From: Prevotella sp. E15-22
Lineage (GTDB): Bacteria > Bacteroidota > Bacteroidia > Bacteroidales > Bacteroidaceae
DNA length: 64,000 nucleotides
Direction: 5' to 3'
Assembly (NCBI RefSeq): GCF_023204875.1
Contig: NZ_CP096247.1
Location: 1,674,001 to 1,738,000, forward strand
The notes below the pieces were generated by a model. It worked only from the letters and a program-made list of their open reading frames with translations, made no database searches and was not told the origin of the DNA. This document shows positions 10,001-17,520 of the stretch, piece after piece. The position numbers were made by a program, and so were the translations under genes. Every line of letters starts with the position of its first letter. The first letter of the stretch is position 1.

Positions 10001-12063
10001 ACCCCGCCTTCTATACCATCAACACGGAAACCTTCACACTGAACGATCCCAGCAAGGAAGGCTATCTGTTCTGCGGCTGGTTTAGCGATGCAGAATTCAC
10101 CACTGCTGCTACAACCACCATCACAAAAGGTTCGATGGGCGACAAGACGTTCTACGCTAAGTGGAAGAAGTTGATGACGAACGCAGACATCAGCATCACC
10201 ATTCCAAAGCAGACCTATACGGGCGACGAATTGACACCCGAAATTACTGTGACGGACGGCGAGACAACGCTTACACTGGATACCGACTATACTGTAACAG
10301 CTCCAAACGGCCCGATTCAGGACGCTGGTAGTTATAATTATACCATCAGCGGCATGGGCAACTATGCAGGCGAGACTACTGCAACGTTCACCATTGAAAA
10401 GGCTACACCCACTGTCAATGCTCCGACTGCAGTCGAAGACCTTGTATATAAGGGCTCGGCACCGGCGTTGGTGAATGCAGGTTCTACAGACTTCGGAACC
10501 CTGCTTTACAGCCTTGATGGCGAAAATTATTCAGAGGACATCCCAACAGCAACGAATGCTGGAACCTATACCATATATTATAAGGTGGTAGGCGATGACA
10601 ATCATAACGATGTTTTAGGTTCTATCGAGGTGACCATCGCCCCGAAAGCCGTGACCAGTGAAGACATCAGCATCGCCAATATCGCTGACCAAACCTATAC
10701 CGGCTTGGCAATCGAACCAGATGTAGTCGTAACTGACGGAGAAACAACGCTTGCTCCTGGCACGGATTACGAGGTGGCTTACAGCAATAACGTCAACGCT
10801 GGAACAGCCACCGCCACCATCACCGGCAAGGGCAACTACTCGGACTCAAAAGAGACGACGTTTACCATCGTCTATCCCACCGTCGCCACGTCGTATGTCG
10901 ATGCCACTGGCACACTGCACGAGAATGTTGTCGCCATCCCGCTAATCAACACCATGACGACGCTGGGTAGCGGCTGGTATGTGGTGAACGATAACGTCAA
11001 CTACACGGGCCAGATTACCCTCGATGGCGACGTGAACCTCATCCTCGCCGACGGCAAGACGATGACCGCAAGCGGCAATAGCCATGGCATCGATGGCGAC
11101 TGTTCCCTGACCATTTACGGCCAGGCTCTTGGCACCGGCATTCTCACTGTCACCAGCACCAGCGATGTTGGCATCTATGGTATCGACGGCGTCACCATCA
11201 ACGGCGGCACGGTCAACACCACCGGCATTTGCTCCGACGGCGACGTCACCATCAATGGTGGCAAGGTAACCAGTACCGGTGACCCTGGCATCTGTTCCTA
11301 TAGCGGCACCATCATCCTCGGTCTGAGCAACGCCACCGACTACATCACCGCTGAAAGTTACAGCGGTGCCGTCAAGGTAGCCGACGGCCAGACGCTGACC
11401 GACGGCACGAATACCTACAGCGGCACGCTGACGGACGACCAGAAGAACGACATTGCCGAAAAGACGCTCTACCTCTATACCGAGCACCTCGACCTTGCTG
11501 CCAACCTCGCCAACGGCAACTACTGGACGACATTCTACTGCGGACACACGGGCTACAAGATTGACGAGGGCGAGAACGCATGGGCCTATACGGCTGAATA
11601 CGATGCGGGGAACGCACGGCTGACGCTGCACAAGCTGGGCAAGGTGATTCCCAAGGGTACGGCGGTCATCCTGGTGGGCGATGACAACAGCATCAGTATG
11701 ATGGCGAGCAGCGAGGCTGCACAAAACACGGTGGCCAACGACCTGCACGGCACGGACATCCGCACGGCGACGTCGGCGCTGGGCACCGGCACATTCTACG
11801 TCATGGGTAAGCAGAGCGGCAACTTCGGATTCTTCCCGTACACCGCCCAGTATATGCCCGCCCGCAAGGCGTACCTGCGAATCGACGGCGACGCACAGGC
11901 CCGAGGGCTGACGATGACGCTCGACGAAACCACGGGTATTTCTTCAACCACGAATGACACGAATGACAATGCGTGGTACACACTCGATGGTCGCAAGCTG
12001 GACGGCAAGCCGACCACGAAGGGACTATATATTAATAATGGACGTAAGATAGTAATCAAGTAA
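7054..12063 (+). CDS. Very large repeat-built surface protein with InlB B-type repeats
   Basis: A 1669-residue exported protein. It has an N-terminal signal or membrane segment (AAMLLLVMLLTMTAQTAWAE, residues about 24-43). It is built from recurring modules. About four copies of a beta-helix-like unit start with a SYIDxxG or DATG strand and contain a GWYVV motif, an LxLADG or LILGDG turn and many ITINGGKI-like rungs (beginning near residues 45, 455, 750 and 1275). Three Listeria-Bacteroides (Flg_new, InlB B) repeats end in LYAKW or FYAKW (near 300-368, 680-748 and 970-1040). Two or three Ig-like units with TYTG and GNYxG motifs lie at about 1045-1270. The C-terminus (WYTLDGRKL, GKPTTKGLYI, NGRKIVIK) is the tail widely found on Prevotella surface proteins. 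Function is likely adhesion or glycan contact; no enzyme motif is visible. Confidence 0.8.
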   Translation: MSIKKDIFAPLASGLGATRRAAMLLLVMLLTMTAQTAWAETINGVSYIDENGQPQTANNVTVLTGSETSLQPGWYVVNSTINYTSTVLLADGQCHLILADGGQMNIGSSESPLDSERGIDGTAPTLTVYGQASGTGELNVFTSGWNHDAILVDYLTINGGKITASASGEDASGLRVYENVTINGGVINASATGTSLWEGVVSESFGVKASRVFFNGGQLTAWGSNKGVIGTSGISLSWKNLSDFIEANSYSNSFSNSSSLTIAEGKTFTDGKGNYYAAANASDVLALTNTRLSPVEIYAVTFDSNGGSAVPTQYVASGAKATNPTVPTKEGKVFSGWYIDSDLQNLYSFTEMVTGPLTLYAKWTDAFSFNISDAIIQRVYRYTGSAVRPIVRNSAGQVLTHGINYTFSYTGAARMQAPGVYTLTVTGKAPFTGSQTVNVHVLTFEKYDGTALATATLPENQDNAFIITSTTTTIQSGWYVVSDDVTVTDRIKVSGDVHLVLCDGATLTAETGISVTDGNSLTIYSQSGNTGTLMATIHDSKTNDLHAAIGGDRYRKFSQDTGTPVKAGTITIHGGVINATACFKSAGIGRAYGGTAGTINIYGGKITASCNGTGGTGIGGSGATIHLGWCRSDADFIETQGFEGTVVFDKNFVLDETPIVATAENSDGQRIVPTRGTPYTVTFQSNGGTEVTAQTILSGNTITEPGKPLKPNHKFAGWYADENFSGDAYDFSSAVTTNFTLYAKWTAVAPISYIDASGQTVTDFTDYTPMESDYTELPEGTFFVGENTTVGSRINVYGTVSLILGDGTTLTAEKGIVVDENNTLNIFQQSQGTGALIAYGDSINAAIGASLSSKKCGAINIYGGRITATSGANNIATIGSFVGYYSGTISIFGGQVTAHSYNDNSIAIGSWDAPIHLSWRQTSDFIRGDSYWGTFIFDKAMTDGEGNFYIGTLMTTASLNGKTLQPAYTITYHLGDGDGINGNPAFYTINTETFTLNDPSKEGYLFCGWFSDAEFTTAATTTITKGSMGDKTFYAKWKKLMTNADISITIPKQTYTGDELTPEITVTDGETTLTLDTDYTVTAPNGPIQDAGSYNYTISGMGNYAGETTATFTIEKATPTVNAPTAVEDLVYKGSAPALVNAGSTDFGTLLYSLDGENYSEDIPTATNAGTYTIYYKVVGDDNHNDVLGSIEVTIAPKAVTSEDISIANIADQTYTGLAIEPDVVVTDGETTLAPGTDYEVAYSNNVNAGTATATITGKGNYSDSKETTFTIVYPTVATSYVDATGTLHENVVAIPLINTMTTLGSGWYVVNDNVNYTGQITLDGDVNLILADGKTMTASGNSHGIDGDCSLTIYGQALGTGILTVTSTSDVGIYGIDGVTINGGTVNTTGICSDGDVTINGGKVTSTGDPGICSYSGTIILGLSNATDYITAESYSGAVKVADGQTLTDGTNTYSGTLTDDQKNDIAEKTLYLYTEHLDLAANLANGNYWTTFYCGHTGYKIDEGENAWAYTAEYDAGNARLTLHKLGKVIPKGTAVILVGDDNSISMMASSEAAQNTVANDLHGTDIRTATSALGTGTFYVMGKQSGNFGFFPYTAQYMPARKAYLRIDGDAQARGLTMTLDETTGISSTTNDTNDNAWYTLDGRKLDGKPTTKGLYINNGRKIVIK

Positions 12064-12117
12064 AATTTAGAGCCCCTTGATAAGGGCGGCTATAATACAG
12101 GGATAAAAAAAAGAATT

Positions 12118-12264
12118 ATGAAAAAGCAATATATCACACCCAACATTCAGGTTGTCAAGCTGCAGCATCGTACAAAGTTACTGGCAGGCAGCCCAGGCGA
12201 TCAAAAATCCCTCGACCTTCCCAGCGGCGGCGACCCGATTGACGACGAAAAGGAGGTCTGGTAA
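12118..12264 (+). CDS. Small 48-residue protein of unknown function
   Basis: ATG at 12118 opens a short frame (MKKQYITPNIQVVKLQHRTK, then LLAGSPGD and an acidic, Pro/Gly-rich end) closing at 12264, two bases before the ATG of the polymerase gene. The pattern MKKxYxxPxxxVxxLxxxxxLLAGS recurs in small Prevotella and Bacteroides ORFs, from memory; I know of no assigned function. It has no signal peptide. It could be a real micropeptide or a leader whose translation drives the next gene, since an AAGGAGG at 12249-12255 inside it is well placed for ATG 12267. The 54 bases between the surface protein stop and this ORF show only a weak hairpin (CCCTT/AAGGG). Confidence 0.55.
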   Translation: MKKQYITPNIQVVKLQHRTKLLAGSPGDQKSLDLPSGGDPIDDEKEVW

Positions 12265-12266
12265 TT

Positions 12267-13688
12267 ATGCAAGAGGCACAGCGCACCTATATAGCCATCG
12301 ACCTGAAGTCGTTCTATGCTTCGGTTGAGTGCGTGGACAGAGGGCTCGACCCGCTGACCACCAACCTCGTCGTGGCCGATGCCAGTCGAACGGAGAAGAC
12401 CATCTGCCTGGCCGTCTCGCCCTCGCTGAAGGCCTACGGCATTGGCGGGCGCGCCCGATTGTTTGAGGTGTATCAGAAGGCGCGTGGCGTGGATTTTATC
12501 ATCGCCCCACCTCGCATGGCGCGCTATCTTGAGGTGAGCAACAAGGTTTATGAAACCTATCTGAAATACATTGCCCCCGAGGACATCCACGTTTATAGCG
12601 TCGACGAGGTGTTTATGGACGTCACGGCCTATCTGCGTTCCTATAAGATGACCGCCCACGAACTGACCATCAAGATGATTCGCGACGTGCTGGCCACCAC
12701 GGGCATCACGGCCACGGCAGGCATCGGCACCAACATGTATCTCTGCAAGGTGGCCATGGATATTATGGCCAAGAAGATGCCCGCCGACAAGGACGGCGTG
12801 CGCATTGTCGAGTTGGACGAGATGTCGTACCGCCGCGAGCTGTGGGACTATCAGCCCATCACCAAGTTCTGGCGTGTGGGCCGCGGCATAGCCGATAAAC
12901 TGGCCATCTATGGCATCGACACCATGGGCAAGTTGGCCCGCATGTCTATTCGGAACGAGGGACTGCTCTACCGTCTCTTTGGCGTGAATGCCGAGTTGCT
13001 CATCGACCATGCCTGGGGTTGGGAACCGGCCACGATGGAGGCCGTGAAGGCCTATCGCCCCGAGACCAACTCGCTGAGCAGCGGACAGGTGTTGCACGAG
13101 CCTTACACCTTCAGAAAAGCCCGCGTGGTGATTTGCGAGATGGCCGAGGGCATGGCGCTCAGCCTCGTGTCGAAGCATCTGGTGGCCGACCAGCTGGTGC
13201 TCACCGTGAGCTACGATGCCGAATGCCTGACACGCCCCGAGATTCGCGAGAAATACCACGGCGAGATTACCACCAACCACTATGGAAAGCCCGTGCCCAA
13301 GCATGCTCACGGCACGTTCAACTTCGACCGCCCCACGTCGTCGTCGCGACAGATCATGGACGGCGCCACCCAGCTGTTCGACCGTTGCGTGAATGCCGAC
13401 CTACTCGTGCGCCGCATGAACATCACCGCCAACCACGTGGTTCCTGAGGCGTCCGTCGTGGCCAAGGACCAGGCGCCCCAGCAGCTCGACCTCTTCACCG
13501 ACTACGAGGCACTTGAAAAGCAGCGGCAGGCCGAGCAGGCCAAGCTCGACAAGGAGCGCCGCATGCAGGAGGTACAGTTAAAAATCAAGAAGCGCTTTGG
13601 CAAGAACGCCATCCTCCGAGGCCTGAACTTCGAGGAAGGTGCCACGGCCAAGGAGCGCAACAAACAAATAGGAGGACACAAGGCATGA
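12267..13688 (+). CDS. Y-family DNA polymerase (DinB/UmuC superfamily)
   Basis: Translesion DNA polymerase, 473 residues, allowing replication past damaged bases. Catalytic carboxylates are visible in IDLKSFYASVE (Asp 12) and YSVDEVFMDV (Asp 113, Glu 114). Palm and fingers are followed by the thumb helix-hairpin-helix (FWRVGRGIADKLAIYGIDT) and a little-finger domain. A basic, coiled-coil-like C-terminus (about 415-473) follows. This variant, with a YolD-like gene directly downstream, resembles UvrX/YqjW-type polymerases and is common in Bacteroidota. The start at 12267 has an upstream AAGGAGG, unusual where Shine-Dalgarno sequences are rare. The stop overlaps the next start (ATGA). Confidence 0.92.
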   Translation: MQEAQRTYIAIDLKSFYASVECVDRGLDPLTTNLVVADASRTEKTICLAVSPSLKAYGIGGRARLFEVYQKARGVDFIIAPPRMARYLEVSNKVYETYLKYIAPEDIHVYSVDEVFMDVTAYLRSYKMTAHELTIKMIRDVLATTGITATAGIGTNMYLCKVAMDIMAKKMPADKDGVRIVELDEMSYRRELWDYQPITKFWRVGRGIADKLAIYGIDTMGKLARMSIRNEGLLYRLFGVNAELLIDHAWGWEPATMEAVKAYRPETNSLSSGQVLHEPYTFRKARVVICEMAEGMALSLVSKHLVADQLVLTVSYDAECLTRPEIREKYHGEITTNHYGKPVPKHAHGTFNFDRPTSSSRQIMDGATQLFDRCVNADLLVRRMNITANHVVPEASVVAKDQAPQQLDLFTDYEALEKQRQAEQAKLDKERRMQEVQLKIKKRFGKNAILRGLNFEEGATAKERNKQIGGHKA

Positions 13689-13810
13689 CCCACGACTACG
13701 ACGACATCATCAATCTGCCCCACTACGAGCCCAAGCATCATCCCCGCATGTCGATGCAGAGCCGTGCCGCCCAGTTTGCGCCCTTCGCCGCGCTGAGCGA
13801 GAAAAGTTGA
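13685..13810 (+). pseudogene. YolD-like gene, truncated to 41 residues
   Basis: ATG at 13685 overlaps the polymerase stop by four bases. The frame encodes YDDIINLPHYEPKHHPRMSM and then RAAQFAPFAALS, the conserved N-terminus of YolD-like proteins that accompany Y-family polymerases. Family members usually run on for another 60-80 residues. Here homology ends after FAALSEK, with a TGA at 13808-13810, exactly where the 10-bp tandem array begins. I infer that insertion or expansion of the array replaced the 3' end. A shortened product could still be made. Confidence 0.75.
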
Positions 13811-13820
13811 TTTCCAAATT

Positions 13821-14042
13821 TTATTTCCGAACTTTTCCGATCATTTCCGATCATTTCTGGCCATTTCCGGTCATTTCTGGCCATTTCCGATCTTTTCCGA
13901 ACTTTTCCGAACATTTCCGAACTTTTACGAACTTTCCCGAACTTTTCCGAACTTTTACGAACTTTCCCGAACTTTTCTGGCCATTTCCGGTCATTTCCGA
14001 ACGATCGGAAAAGATCGGAAATAATCGGATTTGACCGGATTT
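13821..14042 (+). repeat. 10-bp tandem array (18 units) ending in 4 inverted units
   Basis: From 13821 to 14000 the sequence falls into 18 consecutive 10-base units of consensus NNNTTTCCGA. The variants (acttttccga, tcatttccga, ccatttccgg, tcatttctgg, actttcccga, acttttacga) keep the period exactly. From 14003 to 14042 four units run in the opposite sense (gatcggaaaa, gatcggaaat, aatcggattt, gaccggattt). The inverted end can pair with upstream units into a long hairpin. The 10-bp period places each T-tract on about the same face of the helix, so DNA curvature is likely. The frame through it (13807-14034) is only a translation of the repeat. Confidence 0.93.
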
Positions 14043-14062
14043 CTACTACCCAAAAGACAATA

Positions 14063-14092
14063 CAAAAAAGGGCTGCCCCAAAAGACAGCCCT
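14063..14092 (-). terminator. Terminator for the minus-strand gene at 14095
   Basis: On the minus strand AGGGCTG / CAGCCCT pairs around a 10-base loop (14069-14092) and is followed by a run of T (14063-14068), just beyond the stop codon at 14095. Confidence 0.82.
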
Positions 14093-14094
14093 CA

Positions 14095-14691
14095 TTAGTT
14101 CCTTTCGATTAACTTTTCAAAATATTGGTGCATCCATGCTTCTATATTATCTTCGCGCATATTCCCATCGCCATAGCACCCTGGTAGATGGTCACGCAAA
14201 AGGTCTGCGTTTTCTTCCAGATAATAGAACTCCAAAAAGGCTTTGTGATAGTCTGTGTCTATTGCAGCTTGAGTTAATTCTTTAAAGCCTTCTTCAGCTG
14301 AGATCATACCGTCGAGAACCTGATGAGCCACCCATAGAGCATATTGATAGAATGCATCATCATTGCTAATGTCCAAATCCAATTCATGAAAAATGGTTTC
14401 GACAAGTGATGAAAATTCAATGGGATTCATATTCTTATCCTCACCTGCTAATTGAATGATGCCTGGTGTCTGGAATCCTTTTTCCATCATTTCTATAGCC
14501 CACCATTTCCACTCTTTGGAAAACCCTTTCCTGAGCTTGTATAAATACAAGACATTAGGTGTACAGGGAACTTCTTGAATAATCGATGACAACCTTCCAC
14601 TTAACTTAGGGAATTTTTCCACAATATCATCTGAGACTAATGTCTTTTTGTGATATCCAATAATTCCATGAAACATTTCATTCCAATCCAT
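14095..14691 (-). CDS. Hypothetical protein, 198 residues
   Basis: I do not recognise this family. The protein is acidic, soluble by eye and mostly helical. It has no signal peptide or membrane span, and is rich in Trp and aromatic residues (FSKEWKWWAIEMMEKGF; YQYALWVAHQVLDGMI). The C-terminus contains HKAFLEFYYLEENAD and a Gly/Asp loop (CYGDGNMRED). Its composition is more A/T-rich than the neighbouring polymerase gene. It starts 25 bases after the acetyltransferase stop, so the two are probably co-transcribed, and a clear terminator follows. It could be an immunity-like or other accessory protein, but nothing in the sequence decides that. Confidence 0.7.
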   Translation of the reverse strand: MDWNEMFHGIIGYHKKTLVSDDIVEKFPKLSGRLSSIIQEVPCTPNVLYLYKLRKGFSKEWKWWAIEMMEKGFQTPGIIQLAGEDKNMNPIEFSSLVETIFHELDLDISNDDAFYQYALWVAHQVLDGMISAEEGFKELTQAAIDTDYHKAFLEFYYLEENADLLRDHLPGCYGDGNMREDNIEAWMHQYFEKLIERN

Positions 14692-14715
14692 AGCTGTAAA
14701 TTCCGATTTATCTGT

Positions 14716-15285
14716 TTACATTTCTATCTTTTTAATCACCTTGGCTGGAACGCCACCAACAATGGTATTCGGTTCCACATCCTTTGTCACTACTGCACCA
14801 GCAGCTACTACGGCTCCATCGCCAATAGTCACGCCTGCAAGAACGGTGGCATTGGCTCCAATCCATACGTTTTTGCCGATGTGAATTGGTGCATAGCTCA
14901 TGCTCTGGCGGTTGGCCGGGTCAAGGTCGTGATTGATGGTTGCCAGCACGACGTTGTGACCTATGAGTGCACCCTCGTCGATGGTGATGCCGCCCTGGTC
15001 TTGGAACTTACAACCCATGTTGATGAAGACCCGTTCACCAACGATAGTGTTCTTGCCGCAATCGGTATGAAACGGAGGGAACAGGCCTACCGTCTTGGGG
15101 ACCTCACGCCCCCAAAGTTGTTCCAGCAAATCGTGCAACTGCTCTGGAGTATGATACTTGCCGTTAATCTCTGCTGTTATCTTCAGTGCCTCCTGCGACA
15201 GTTGATGAAACATCATGTGGACATCACCACCGCCAACGACAGGTTTGCCCGATGCCATGTAATCACGAAATTCTTGTATTGTCAT
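14716..15285 (-). CDS. Hexapeptide-repeat sugar O-acetyltransferase (Maa/LacA type)
   Basis: This 189-residue protein transfers acetyl from acetyl-CoA to a sugar hydroxyl in the cytoplasm. The N-terminal helical cap (about 1-60) is the maltose/galactoside acetyltransferase type. From about residue 75 the left-handed beta-helix is clear: [27 protein letters not shown], the catalytic His in ATINHDLDP, then [20 protein letters not shown] and the closing [20 protein letters not shown]. Length is normal for the family. The acceptor sugar cannot be told from sequence. Confidence 0.93.
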   Translation of the reverse strand: MTIQEFRDYMASGKPVVGGGDVHMMFHQLSQEALKITAEINGKYHTPEQLHDLLEQLWGREVPKTVGLFPPFHTDCGKNTIVGERVFINMGCKFQDQGGITIDEGALIGHNVVLATINHDLDPANRQSMSYAPIHIGKNVWIGANATVLAGVTIGDGAVVAAGAVVTKDVEPNTIVGGVPAKVIKKIEM

Positions 15286-15376
15286 TGTTATTTATTTCCA
15301 TTTTACCACATCTAAATCAATCTAATACAGACAAATACTTTGAGCGAATAGCCTTTGGGAGTTTCGATGCAATGTG

Positions 15377-17299
15377 CTAATTCTCAACTTTTGACGTTTC
15401 CCTATATGCATAATTCTCCTTTGCTGCTGCTAATTCTTCTTCGCTCAAAGGCGTATTGGAATATCTGAAGATGTAGCCATTATACTGAGGCTTGCCAGAA
15501 GACAAACATCTCCTTACACCTTCGGCTTGTAAACCATACGTCGCTGTGCAATCTGTTATCTTCAAAAATACATTGAGATAATTTCCGTCAAGGTCGAATA
15601 CGTAAATGGGGCGCTTAGCCTCTTTCGTCATTAGCGCACCTTCGATTTTCAGAATTGGTTGTTCGGACGTCGCATAAATGAAAATATAGCCATTTAGATT
15701 ATACGTTATCTTGTCTTGGCGAAGCATGGTTTTGATAGGACTATCCCCAGCAAAGCCCAACTCAGTAACGATGTCAGAAATGCTCTCATACCTTTTCAAG
15801 AAATCACCATCCTTGGAATAGCAATCAATGAGCCGCTTTCCATAGGTGAAGTCACGATCTATCTTCGTTTGTGATTCTTCTTCATGAGCTCGGAAACCAT
15901 ATTCACCTAACCAACTCTTTTCTAGTGTGGCATTCGCAATCTTCTTTTGTGTTAAAGACGATGCTAATCCAGCGCATTCTTCCAATGTCTTGGTGAAAAG
16001 GAATTCACCAGTCGTTCTGGAATATACGTCAATAAGGCGTTTCCCATAATAGATATCAGGTTCTATTTTTCCTATCGAATCTTCATGCAGCCTTATGCCA
16101 TAATCGGTTGTCCACAAAGTTTCCTCTAAATCTTTTACCGTAGAATATGACACATAGATTCCCTTCTCGGCACATTGCCTTATGGTTTTCGTGAACAGAA
16201 ACTCACCTGTTAAGCGAGAATAAACGTCAAGTTCCAACATGTTTTGCTCTATGTAAGGCTCAAGCTTCACTCCATTTCTATAGAGATTGGAATGTATGTC
16301 ATCAACAGATTTGCCAATAGGCTTTCCTTCGTTATTGAAGTATATTTGGCGAATCACAAAATTAGTAGCGTCACAGTCCTTTATTGCTTCATGAAAACAG
16401 CCTCCTTCAAACCCAAAATGTTCCGAAATGGTTCCCAACTTTTTGTTTTCTGTTGGCAATGCTAGTTTTCTAACCATTGCAAGAACATCGCACACAGGAT
16501 TTGTCGGCAGAGGTATGTTAACCATTTCGCATGTAGATTTCAAGAATCGCATATCAAAAGGTGCATTGTATGCAAAAAGAGGGCATGTGCCAATAAAATC
16601 GATGAAAGTGTTGATGGCTTGACTTTTTGATACGCCTGTTTGTTTCAAATTTTCTATGTCAATACCATTGACACGCAAAGCAGATGGCTCTATTACGCAA
16701 TTGGGGGATGGCTTAATGTAGATACTTCGAGTATCAATGGTTTCTCCTGTCCGAGTGTTGTATTTTACTGCTCCAATCTGAAGAATCTCATGACCTTGCT
16801 GAGGTGATAATCCAGATGTCTCTGTATCGAAAACTACGTAGCTCTCATATTTTGATAGCCCAGGTATATAAGGTTTTATGAATGATTCAATTTCTGTAGG
16901 GGATGATGAGATTACTTTTAACTCAAACCCGAAGGCAGATGAAGCAGAATGACAATCAAGTGTTTCCGGTATCTCCTTGCTTAACAATTGAGCCAATTCT
17001 TGATCGGAAATATTGGCATCAACCAACACATTATAATTGTTATCAAGAACTCCTTTCTGCTGAAGTTGCGACATCAAGCTACCAGATAGTCTATAACCTA
17101 TTTGGAAATACCTTTGAATGTCTGCCCCCTTACATATCCCTTTTTGGATGACAAAACGAGCTACATTCTCTAAAGATGGAGTGTTGTCGACGAAACAAAC
17201 AGAGTTTGCAGACTTATCTTCAACCACGTTTGCGTTCTGATCAGTCTCTTCATTAGGCTCTCCACCAAAAAGACCTTTTATGAAATCGATAATCGACAT
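15377..17299 (-). CDS. Winged helix + DnaQ-like DEDDh exonuclease + NUMOD1-like repeats
   Basis: An unusual 640-residue multidomain protein. Residues about 41-92 (IQKGICKGADIQRYFQIGYR, then LMSQLQQKGV) resemble the winged-helix gamma domain of FtsK. Residues about 152-320 form a DEDDh 3'-5' exonuclease: Asp158 and Glu160 in VVFDTETSG, Asp249 in NAPFDMRF, and His303 and Asp308 in CFHEAIKDCD, so the site looks complete. The rest (about 350-630) holds four units of the pattern YxxxGxFLxxxxxxxxCA..GYxxR. The last one (VFDLDGNYLNVFLKITDC, GVRRCLSSGK, YNGYIFRYS) is a good match to NUMOD1, a DNA-binding module of homing endonucleases. I infer a DNA-targeted exonuclease. It lies last in a unit with HTH and KilA-N genes, divergent from an Argonaute. 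The combination is not one I know. Confidence 0.8.
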   Translation of the reverse strand: MSIIDFIKGLFGGEPNEETDQNANVVEDKSANSVCFVDNTPSLENVARFVIQKGICKGADIQRYFQIGYRLSGSLMSQLQQKGVLDNNYNVLVDANISDQELAQLLSKEIPETLDCHSASSAFGFELKVISSSPTEIESFIKPYIPGLSKYESYVVFDTETSGLSPQQGHEILQIGAVKYNTRTGETIDTRSIYIKPSPNCVIEPSALRVNGIDIENLKQTGVSKSQAINTFIDFIGTCPLFAYNAPFDMRFLKSTCEMVNIPLPTNPVCDVLAMVRKLALPTENKKLGTISEHFGFEGGCFHEAIKDCDATNFVIRQIYFNNEGKPIGKSVDDIHSNLYRNGVKLEPYIEQNMLELDVYSRLTGEFLFTKTIRQCAEKGIYVSYSTVKDLEETLWTTDYGIRLHEDSIGKIEPDIYYGKRLIDVYSRTTGEFLFTKTLEECAGLASSLTQKKIANATLEKSWLGEYGFRAHEEESQTKIDRDFTYGKRLIDCYSKDGDFLKRYESISDIVTELGFAGDSPIKTMLRQDKITYNLNGYIFIYATSEQPILKIEGALMTKEAKRPIYVFDLDGNYLNVFLKITDCTATYGLQAEGVRRCLSSGKPQYNGYIFRYSNTPLSEEELAAAKENYAYRETSKVEN

Positions 17300-17341
17300 A
17301 GAACTACATTTTGCGTTATTATTTATTACTTGCTTTATTCT

Positions 17342-17503
17342 CTATACCTTCAAATGCTCATACAACTTCAGCTTCAAAACCTCGCCATTCCCAAACTCGA
17401 ACTGGAACTTCTTGCGATTGAACCTTGGATTGTTCTTATGAATAATGCGATGGTAATTGGGACTGATGATAATAATGTTCGTGTAGTCGTTGTTCTGGCA
17501 TAT
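17342..17503 (-). pseudogene. Remnant of an HNH endonuclease, C-terminal end
   Basis: On the minus strand, between stops at 17504-17506 and 17342-17344, a 53-codon frame without its own ATG reads CQNNDYTNIIIISPNYHRII, then H and KNNPRFNRKKFQFEFGNG, ending LYEHLKV. The NIIxxSPNYHRxIH segment matches the second half of the HNH motif in restriction-type HNH nucleases. The first half is missing. The fragment lies between KilA-N and the NUMOD1-bearing exonuclease gene, and NUMOD1 itself is typically tied to HNH nucleases. I read it as the tail of a decayed restriction or homing endonuclease. Confidence 0.5.
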
Positions 17504-17520
17504 CTAGATAGTTTTTCGTT

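Noticed and set aside
13807..14034. 75-residue frame with repeated HFRTF/NFPELF words
   Set aside because: It is just the 10-bp array translated from a TTG; the 10-base period is not a multiple of three, so the peptide repeat follows from the DNA repeat.
13821..14042. CRISPR array
   Set aside because: Units are contiguous 10-mers without spacers, and no cas gene is near.
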